Positions 5,406 to 9,862 of a stretch of DNA of 9,862 nt are shown here, piece after piece; position 1 is the first letter of the stretch, and every line of letters begins with the position of its first letter. The notes beneath the pieces were generated by a model that saw only the letters and a list, made by a program, of their open reading frames with translations, made no database searches and was not told where the DNA came from. Source of the DNA: Planctomycetota bacterium (GTDB taxonomy: Bacteria; JAJVIF01; JAPKYR01); contig DAOVJF010000061.1 of NCBI GenBank assembly GCA_030673355.1, positions 1 through 9,862 of the forward strand, in the 5' to 3' direction. The translations under genes were made by a program, and so were the position numbers.

Positions 5406-6722
5406 TTATCCGTCACCACCTCCGGGACCTCCTCCACCGGGGGGTGGGGGTGGCGGGGGTGGTGGACAATCGCCGGATCCATCGGCGCAGATCATGGTGA
5501 AATCGATGACCGTGAATTGATCCGGAAATACCGGCACGGGACCATCATGGTTGTATGGCAGGTAGCCGGGCGCTTGAGCCTGAAGATGATATCCAAGGCT
5601 CGGAATTACCGGGGCGAAGCGATATCTTCCTTCGGGCCCGGTGAATTCCCACATCATAAACGGTTTGTCATTATCCGGAAGCGGGTGTATGAGTTTAACC
5701 AGTACAAACGGAAGCGGTTCGCCGTTTTCGTTTGTCACCTGGCCCTCGACCCCGCCGCAGCCCTGGGCTTCGAGATGGAACATCTGATAATTAATTCCGG
5801 GATGCACATTGACAAATGCTGTTTCAGCCGGGAAACACGGAGCTTTCGCGAACATCATGTGCGGTCCGAGACCCACGGGAGCTAGAATATATATTCCATG
5901 GCGGTTCGCGTGCGTTATCTTCGGCTCGACATCGGTATTGGCCGGTTTGATTCCAACCGCCGCGAACGGGATCGGCCGCATATGTCCAAGCGGTCCGGTA
6001 ATTACCTGCCCCTTTACGATTCCAAAATCCAGAAGCTTCGGAAGGTACAGGTTTTTCTGGACCTCCCCACCGGGGATGACAAATACCTTATCGTGTCCGA
6101 TCGCATGGAATGGGGCGAACGCGATCACGTGGCCCGGTCCGCCGGGAGCATTGTCGATAATGTAGTAACCGTTTTCATCGGTAAAATCGATGCCGAAATT
6201 CTCCGATGCGTTAAATACAATGACGAGTGCATGCTGGACAGGCCCAATCTGGTCGTGGACAAATCCCCAGACTGTGCCGCGTTCGATTGTCGGGTCGTTA
6301 TCCCCGAGACCCTGTCCGTTACGGGAGGCTGGAACTACGGTCGTGGAATAGACCACGTATCTGTCGATCTCGGCTTCCAGTTGATATTCCTTCTCCTCGT
6401 CCACGCCGTAAATAGTAAATGAGCCGTCCTCTTCGGTCCATCCGGCGATTTCGCCGTCGAGATAGAGGTCGGCCCACGCGAGCGGATTACCCTCGGAATC
6501 TTCGAGAATCCCTGTGAAGGTACCGTCATCGGCTGTACGGCTGGTCTCGGATGTGACATCGACATCGGTTCCGGATGTGGAATCAACATCGGTTCCGGCC
6601 GATGCGAGGACGTCTCCCGCGCCTGGAATTACAGGGCTGGAGTCACCGGAGCAGCCGAGTACGCCGAGTATCGCCCAAAGCCCCAGTAGCAGTACTGCAA
6701 GTTTTGCTGGTTTGTTAATCAT
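5406..6722 (-). CDS. Lipoprotein with four carboxypeptidase-regulatory-like (beta-sandwich) repeats and a Pro/Gly tail
   Basis: This 438-residue protein has a signal peptide ending in lipobox VLGC (Cys24), followed by a Ser/Thr/Asp/Gly linker containing an imperfect 8-residue tandem (GTDVDSTS, GTDVDVTS). About four CarboxypepD_reg-like domains follow: 67-130 (GTFTGILEDSEGNPLAWADL), 149-225 (GTVWGFVHD, FTDENGYYIID), 234-318 (GIVKGQVITGPLG) and 323-411 (GGVEGQVTNENGEPLPFVLV, TGPEGRYRFAP). These Ig-like sandwiches usually act in protein or carbohydrate binding or as spacers at the cell surface; no catalytic domain is present. The tail (412-438) has nine prolines in a row followed by a Gly-rich end. 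The start at ATG 6722 is chosen because a GGAGAGG ribosome site lies upstream and the signal peptide follows directly. The longer in-frame extension up to 6980 runs through tandem repeats and does not look like protein. Its function is probably structural or adhesive at the envelope. Confidence 0.87.
   Translation of the reverse strand: MINKPAKLAVLLLGLWAILGVLGCSGDSSPVIPGAGDVLASAGTDVDSTSGTDVDVTSETSRTADDGTFTGILEDSEGNPLAWADLYLDGEIAGWTEEDGSFTIYGVDEEKEYQLEAEIDRYVVYSTTVVPASRNGQGLGDNDPTIERGTVWGFVHDQIGPVQHALVIVFNASENFGIDFTDENGYYIIDNAPGGPGHVIAFAPFHAIGHDKVFVIPGGEVQKNLYLPKLLDFGIVKGQVITGPLGHMRPIPFAAVGIKPANTDVEPKITHANRHGIYILAPVGLGPHMMFAKAPCFPAETAFVNVHPGINYQMFHLEAQGCGGVEGQVTNENGEPLPFVLVKLIHPLPDNDKPFMMWEFTGPEGRYRFAPVIPSLGYHLQAQAPGYLPYNHDGPVPVFPDQFTVIDFTMICADGSGDCPPPPPPPPPGGGGPGGGDG
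6550..6597 (-). repeat. Two tandem 24-bp units inside the lipoprotein linker
   Basis: 6550-6573 and 6574-6597 share the same start (GATGTG) and the same end (ACATCGGTTCCG). They encode the 8-residue repeats of the Thr/Ser/Asp-rich linker just after the lipid anchor. In-frame duplication here would change only the tether length. Confidence 0.75.
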
Positions 6723-6729
6723 TTGTGTA

Positions 6730-6736
6730 CCTCTCC
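6730..6736 (-). promoter_or_regulatory. Ribosome binding site fixing the start at 6722
   Basis: GGAGAGG reads on the minus strand 7 nt upstream of ATG 6722. It supports that start over the distal in-frame codons at up to 6980. Confidence 0.75.
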
Positions 6737-6908
6737 GTAGAATTTTGATTTTTAGAGGTCCATTCCATGAGTTTCGATCTGTCCAAGTAGCTATTTTCAG
6801 CTTCCTCTGGTGGTGATCAGGTCTGATGGAACAAGACCGGTACACACATCCTTGGTTTGTTGTGCTCAGTCTGACGGATGGGTTCCAAAAATGTTCCCGA
6901 ATATGGAG

Positions 6909-6995
6909 TTTTTGTAACATGCGCATCCTGCGCATGATTTCCCGTCCCATGTGCGTCCCGCGCATGATTTTTCGTAACATGCGCCTCCTGCAGGG
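6909..6995. repeat. Three 30-bp-phased units each centred on a palindrome
   Basis: The non-coding divergent region 6723-7059 holds three units with exact 30-bp spacing (palindromes starting at 6919, 6949 and 6979). The first is a perfect 7-bp inverted repeat around TCC: ATGCGCA-TCC-TGCGCAT. The second is ATGTGCG-TCC-CGCGCAT, with one G-T pair. The third is degenerate (ATGCGCC-TCC-TGCAGGG). Flanks TTTTTGTAAC, TTTCCCGTCCC and TTTTTCGTAAC are also related. The nearest unit centres about 50 bp upstream of the expected transcription start of the plus-strand operon. They may be operator sites for a dimeric regulator. The rest of the region, 6737-6908, shows nothing convincing. Confidence 0.75.
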
Positions 6996-7021
6996 ATGGC
7001 ACCGTTTTTATTTGACACGGG

Positions 7022-7030
7022 TGTTATAAT
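7022..7030 (+). promoter_or_regulatory. Extended -10 promoter of the zinc-ribbon/radical SAM operon
   Basis: TGTTATAAT is a perfect extended -10 (TGnTATAAT). It predicts transcription from about 7037, giving a leader of some 23 nt before ATG 7060. TTGACA occurs at 7012-7017 but is only 7 bp away, too close to act as its -35 element. Confidence 0.65.
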
Positions 7031-7045
7031 AGAATTCATCAGATT

Positions 7046-7052
7046 AAAGGAG
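7046..7052 (+). promoter_or_regulatory. Ribosome binding site of the zinc-ribbon gene
   Basis: AAAGGAG lies 7 nt upstream of ATG 7060, an ideal spacing. It supports this very short ORF as a real gene. Confidence 0.85.
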
Positions 7053-7059
7053 TAATTCA

Positions 7060-7284
7060 ATGCCCAGAAAAGATGGATCAGGACCAGGCGGACAGGGACC
7101 CGGTACAGGAAGAGGACAGGGACAGGGACAGGGCAGCGGCAGAGGACGGATGGGGGGATCAGCGGGAGGACCCGGCGGGAATTGTGTTTGTTCGTCATGC
7201 GGCCATAAAATCCCGCACCAGGTGGGCAAACCGTGCAATCAGCTAAAATGCCCTGAATGCGGCAGTATGATGACGCGTGAATAA
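7060..7284 (+). CDS. Small Gly-rich, Cys-rich zinc-ribbon protein
   Basis: This 74-residue protein has two halves. Residues 1-40 are Gly/Gln/Arg/Pro-rich and probably disordered (GRGQGQGQGSGRGR). Residues 42-70 form a compact Cys-rich domain, CVCSSCGHKIPHQVGKPCN followed by QLKCPECGSMM, with CxxC pairs at 44/47 and 64/67 plus extra cysteines at 42 and 59. The pairs fit a zinc ribbon, and six cysteines plus His48 and His53 could also hold an Fe-S cluster. Proteins with an MPR-DG-GP-G-GP start and this C-terminal ribbon are familiar as small hypothetical proteins in anaerobes and archaea, often near iron-sulfur or NifX/Mrp-type genes; that is general knowledge, not shown here. A strong ribosome site and an extended -10 promoter precede it, and the radical SAM gene starts 6 nt after its stop, so they are co-expressed. 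Its role is unknown, possibly metal delivery or partner binding. Confidence 0.85.
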   Translation: MPRKDGSGPGGQGPGTGRGQGQGQGSGRGRMGGSAGGPGGNCVCSSCGHKIPHQVGKPCNQLKCPECGSMMTRE

Positions 7285-7290
7285 CAAGTT

Positions 7291-8232
7291 GTGAGAAAAA
7301 GCGGGAAAGATCGGAAATTTATTTTTGGCCCGGTGCCGTCGCGTCGGCTTGGACGGTCGCTTGGTGTCGATCTTGTCCCATTCAAGACCTGCACGTATGA
7401 CTGTATCTACTGCCAGTTGGGTCCGACAACGTGTAAAACGCTTATGCGGGAGGAATGGGTTCCGACAGGTGATGTGCTTGAGCAGTTGAAGGAATTTCTG
7501 GCTGTTTCAACTGCGGACTATATCACCATCTCCGGTTCGGGTGAGCCGACATTGCATAGTGAGATCGGTCGTGTAATTGATGAGATAAAATCCATGACCG
7601 ATATACCTGTCGCGCTTCTGACAAACGGATCGCTTTTATGGATGCCTGATGTGCGGGGCGCGGTTCTTGATGCCGACCTGGTGATGCCGTCGCTGGATGC
7701 CGGGAGTGAGGATGCATTTCAGAAGGTGAACCGTCCCGTTGATGGATTAGCTTTCGAGGAAGTAATAGAAGGGCTTGTATCGTTTCGCGATCATTATGCA
7801 GGAGAAGTGTGGCTTGAGATTTTTCTGCTCGCCGGACTTACCGCGGTCGAGTCGGAAATTTCGCAGATGATCAGGCTGGCGGAGCGGATGAGATTTGATC
7901 GTGTTCAATTGAATACCGTTTCCCGTCCTGCGTGCGAGAAATATGCACGTCCTGTGCCGGAGGATCAGATGCTTCGCTATGCCGCGAGGTTTGGAATCAA
8001 CGCGGAGGTGATAGCGGATTACAAAGGCACTCATGAGCTGACGGATTTTTCCGCAATTCGGGAGGATGTGCTGAATTTGCTCAGGCATCGGCCATGTACG
8101 GTTGATGGTGTTGCGAGCGGCCTGGGGATTCACAGGAACGAAGTGGTGAAGTATATCGAGGAATTATTAAGACAGGGAGAGATTGTCACTACCGAACAGG
8201 GCGGGAAGGTGTATTATATTCCGGCTGAGTAA
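7291..8232 (+). CDS. Radical SAM protein (COG0731-like) with C-terminal winged-helix domain
   Basis: This 313-residue protein carries the radical SAM cluster motif CTYDCIYC (Cys34, Cys38, Cys41), which binds a [4Fe-4S] cluster and splits S-adenosylmethionine to a 5'-deoxyadenosyl radical. The lead-in FGPVPSRRLGRSLGVDLVP (12-30) and GSGEPTLH (82-89, the GGE-like SAM motif) are characteristic of COG0731, the family related to wyosine-type radical SAM enzymes. TNGS (111-114) and the barrel strands to about 245 follow. Residues 252-313 look like a winged helix-turn-helix (IREDVLNLLRHRPCTVDGVASGLGIHRNEVVKYIEELL, then a wing VTTEQGGKVYY), suggesting nucleic-acid or protein binding. The start is GTG at 7291, only 6 nt after the previous stop and without its own good ribosome site, so translational coupling is likely. 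The substrate is unknown. Confidence 0.9.
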   Translation: MRKSGKDRKFIFGPVPSRRLGRSLGVDLVPFKTCTYDCIYCQLGPTTCKTLMREEWVPTGDVLEQLKEFLAVSTADYITISGSGEPTLHSEIGRVIDEIKSMTDIPVALLTNGSLLWMPDVRGAVLDADLVMPSLDAGSEDAFQKVNRPVDGLAFEEVIEGLVSFRDHYAGEVWLEIFLLAGLTAVESEISQMIRLAERMRFDRVQLNTVSRPACEKYARPVPEDQMLRYAARFGINAEVIADYKGTHELTDFSAIREDVLNLLRHRPCTVDGVASGLGIHRNEVVKYIEELLRQGEIVTTEQGGKVYYIPAE

Positions 8233-8271
8233 AACAGCAATTAATCGGCAGAAAGGGAATCGAAAAAAATA

Positions 8272-9429
8272 ATGGTTTCAAAACGTGTATCGGATATAGA
8301 AACGTCAGTGATCCATGAAATGTCACGGCTTGCGGGGATGGTCGATGATCCGGCGATGCTTTCGTGGGCAAAGCCGACAACTGGAACGCCCGGGCATATC
8401 GATGAGGGCGCGATAGAGGCTATCCAAAAAGGACTTACCAGCGGTTACTCAACGAGCCAGGGTCTTCCCGTTCTCAGGGAAGCCATCGTTGAGAAATTGA
8501 AGCGGGATAACAATATCGAAGCTGATGTTTCGGAGATAATCGTGACGGTTGGCGCGATCGAGGGATTGAGCGCGGCTGTGATGGCGCTTGTCGATCCGGG
8601 CGATGAGGTTCTGACACCGTCGCCGAATTATTCGACGCATATCCAGCAGATACAACTGGCCAATGGTGTCCCCGTGTTTGTGAGGACGGTAGAGGAAGAA
8701 AATTTCCGTCTCGACATTGACTCGTTCAAACAGGCGATAACTCCCCGAACGAAAGCCTTCCTTTTCTGCTCTCCGTGCAATCCGACCGGCGCGGTGTTCG
8801 ATGAGGATACGCTCAGGGCTGTCGCGGATATCTGCATGGATCATGACATCACGGTTATTACCGATGAAAGCTATGAATATTTTGTGTTTGATGGCAACCG
8901 TCATTTCTCGATAGCGTCGATTCCCGGTATGAAGGAACATTCCGTCAGCACATTTACATTCACGAAAACATACGCGATGACCGGTTGGCGGATCGGTTAT
9001 ATGGTTGCCGGGAAGGAAATGGTCCCGCAACTTCAGAAAGTGCATATACCGTTCGCGATCTGCGCGCCTGTTGTATCTCAATATGCCGCTCTCGCCGCGC
9101 TGAAAGGGTCGCAGGACTGTATAGCTGAATTTGGCGAGCATTACCTTAAGGCACGGAATCTTGTCTGCGAGCGTTTGGATCGTGTGCCGCATGTATTTTC
9201 GTATCAGAGGCCGCAGGGTTCGTATTGCATGTTTCCGAAAATCGAAATCGAGGGAGAAAAAGATTCGCTTGCGTTCTCTAAAAAGCTTCTACTGGAGGGG
9301 CGGGTATCGACGACGCCGGGTGTCGCGTTCGGTCCGAGCGGGGAAGGGCATTTGAGGCTAACGTTCTGCTGTCCGGAGGAGACGATTAATAAGGCGTTTG
9401 ATCGGATCGAGGAATTTTACCCAGGTTGA
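8272..9429 (+). CDS. Class I/II PLP-dependent aminotransferase (aspartate aminotransferase fold type I)
   Basis: This 385-residue enzyme has all the landmarks of fold-type I aminotransferases: the YSTSQGLPVLREAI block (59-72), SPCNPTG (167-173) with Asn170, TDESYEYFVF (197-206) with Asp198 pairing to the PLP ring nitrogen and Tyr201, FTKTYAMTGWRIGYM (230-244) with Lys232 as the Schiff-base lysine, and HLRLTF (360-365) with Arg362 binding the substrate carboxylate. It should transfer amino groups between an amino acid and a 2-oxo acid in the cytoplasm. It resembles the Asp/aromatic/Ala-type subgroup, and the substrate cannot be assigned. The full length is normal and no catalytic residue is missing. 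It starts 39 nt after the radical SAM stop with an AAAGGGA ribosome site rather far upstream (13 nt), so it is probably in the same operon. Whether it belongs to the same pathway is open. Confidence 0.94.
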   Translation: MVSKRVSDIETSVIHEMSRLAGMVDDPAMLSWAKPTTGTPGHIDEGAIEAIQKGLTSGYSTSQGLPVLREAIVEKLKRDNNIEADVSEIIVTVGAIEGLSAAVMALVDPGDEVLTPSPNYSTHIQQIQLANGVPVFVRTVEEENFRLDIDSFKQAITPRTKAFLFCSPCNPTGAVFDEDTLRAVADICMDHDITVITDESYEYFVFDGNRHFSIASIPGMKEHSVSTFTFTKTYAMTGWRIGYMVAGKEMVPQLQKVHIPFAICAPVVSQYAALAALKGSQDCIAEFGEHYLKARNLVCERLDRVPHVFSYQRPQGSYCMFPKIEIEGEKDSLAFSKKLLLEGRVSTTPGVAFGPSGEGHLRLTFCCPEETINKAFDRIEEFYPG

Positions 9430-9452
9430 GGTCCGTACGGGTGCCCTGTTTG

Positions 9453-9460
9453 AAGGAGGT
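9453..9460 (+). promoter_or_regulatory. Ribosome binding site of the MBL-fold gene
   Basis: AAGGAGGT is a near-perfect anti-16S match, 5 nt before ATG 9466. It is the strongest ribosome site in the window and shows that the open frame running off the end is a real gene. Confidence 0.9.
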
Positions 9461-9465
9461 AAAAG

Positions 9466-9862
9466 ATGCGTGGCAGTATTACAATTCTGGTTGATAATAT
9501 CGCACGGAAATCCGGTCTGAAAGCGGAACATGGCCTGTCGATGTTCATTGAGGTGGATGGGTACGCGCTGTTGTTCGATACAGGGCAGTCAGGGCTGGTG
9601 ATTGATAACGCGCGCGCGCTTGAGGTTGATCTTACGCGGGTGGAATCCATCGTACTGAGTCACGGGCATTACGATCATGTCGGCGGGTTGACTGCTGTAC
9701 TTGATTACCTTTCGGAAAATTCTGTTTCGCCACCGTCCATTTACGCGCATCCGGATGTTTTCGTTGACCGGTATTCATTCCGTAAAGGGAAAGCTGTAAA
9801 AGCGGGAATGCCAGCAAGCGAAAAAGTGCGGGAGCGAACGGACCCCAATCTCAATCTGAGTG
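9466..9862 (+). CDS. MBL-fold metallohydrolase (COG1237-like), 3' end cut by the window
   Basis: The reading frame is open from ATG 9466 to the window end (132 codons), so only the N-terminal part is visible. It starts MRGSITILVDNIARKSGL, followed by EHGLSMFIEVDGYALLFDTGQS (21-42), then SIVLSHGHYDHVGGL (61-75) with the metallo-beta-lactamase signature HxHxDH (His66, His68, Asp70, His71), which binds a two-metal centre. The EHGLS block and the early LFDTG strand are typical of COG1237, often annotated as 7,8-dihydropterin-6-yl-methyl-aminobenzene-phosphate synthase in databases, an assignment that is rarely proven. It should be a cytoplasmic hydrolase or oxidoreductase. It begins 36 nt after the aminotransferase stop and so closes or continues the same operon. 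The usual length is roughly 250-300 residues, so about half is missing here. Confidence 0.9.
   Translation, partial: MRGSITILVDNIARKSGLKAEHGLSMFIEVDGYALLFDTGQSGLVIDNARALEVDLTRVESIVLSHGHYDHVGGLTAVLDYLSENSVSPPSIYAHPDVFVDRYSFRKGKAVKAGMPASEKVRERTDPNLNLS

Noticed and set aside
5517..6422. Plus-strand ORFs opposite the repeat lipoprotein
   Set aside because: They overlap each other, show no domain or ribosome site, and lie inside a well-supported minus-strand gene.
6723..6980. N-terminal extension of the repeat lipoprotein (86 more codons)
   Set aside because: The extension would place the signal peptide inside the protein, lacks its own ribosome site, and reads through the tandem repeats as low-complexity Met/Arg-rich sequence. 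ATG 6722 has a good ribosome site.
6909..6995. CRISPR array
   Set aside because: The 30-bp units follow one another directly with no unique spacers, and there are no cas genes. They are tandem palindromic repeats.
7012..7030. TTGACA (7012-7017) and TATAAT (7025-7030) as a classical sigma-70 promoter pair
   Set aside because: They are only 7 bp apart, while 16-18 bp is needed. The extended -10 reading (TGnTATAAT) explains the site better.
8449..9192. Long antisense ORF (247 codons) opposite the aminotransferase
   Set aside because: The plus-strand frame encodes a full set of conserved aminotransferase motifs. The antisense translation is Arg/His-rich with no recognisable domain and no ribosome site.

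Overview
The window looks like chromosomal DNA from a diderm (Gram-negative-type) bacterium, probably an uncultivated or anaerobic lineage. I cannot name the phylum from sequence alone. The reasons are three genes with lipoprotein signal peptides and lipoboxes, an undecaprenyl-phosphate sugar-1-phosphate transferase, clear GGAGG-type Shine-Dalgarno sequences, and an operon (Cys-rich mini-protein, radical SAM, aminotransferase, MBL hydrolase) whose families are common in anaerobes.

Layout. (a) 1-876: a mobile-element island. A REP-associated tyrosine transposase (RAYT, 163-726) lies between inverted copies of a palindromic element. A second direct copy of the left end at 1-69 carries a decapitated start of the same gene. 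24-bp sub-repeats sit outside the palindromes on both sides. (b) 963-1949 (+): an ApbE-fold lipoprotein that lacks several residues expected of an active flavin transferase. (c) 1965-2046: an 82-bp imperfect palindrome of a second family, lying between two convergent genes, with a second copy at 5228-5309. (d) 2090-6722, three genes on the minus strand: a carboxypeptidase-regulatory-like repeat lipoprotein ending in a Pro/Gly tail (5406-6722) with its own intrinsic terminator, a Met-rich lipoprotein of unknown function (3623-5089), and a WbaP/WcaJ-type initiating glycosyl-phosphotransferase (2090-3508). (e) 6909-6995: three 30-bp-phased palindromes in the divergent intergenic region. (f) 7060 to the end (+): a tight operon of a Gly-rich/Cys-rich zinc-ribbon mini-protein, a radical SAM enzyme with a C-terminal winged helix, a class I PLP aminotransferase and an MBL-fold metallohydrolase cut by the window edge.

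How the genes may work together. The minus-strand genes suggest cell-envelope functions, but they are probably separate transcription units. The plus-strand operon is the strongest functional unit. An extended -10 promoter drives it, and the phased palindromes upstream could be operator sites. Its biochemical purpose is not evident from sequence. The two palindrome families are probably remnants or substrates of RAYT-type transposases, and only one family has its transposase in this window.
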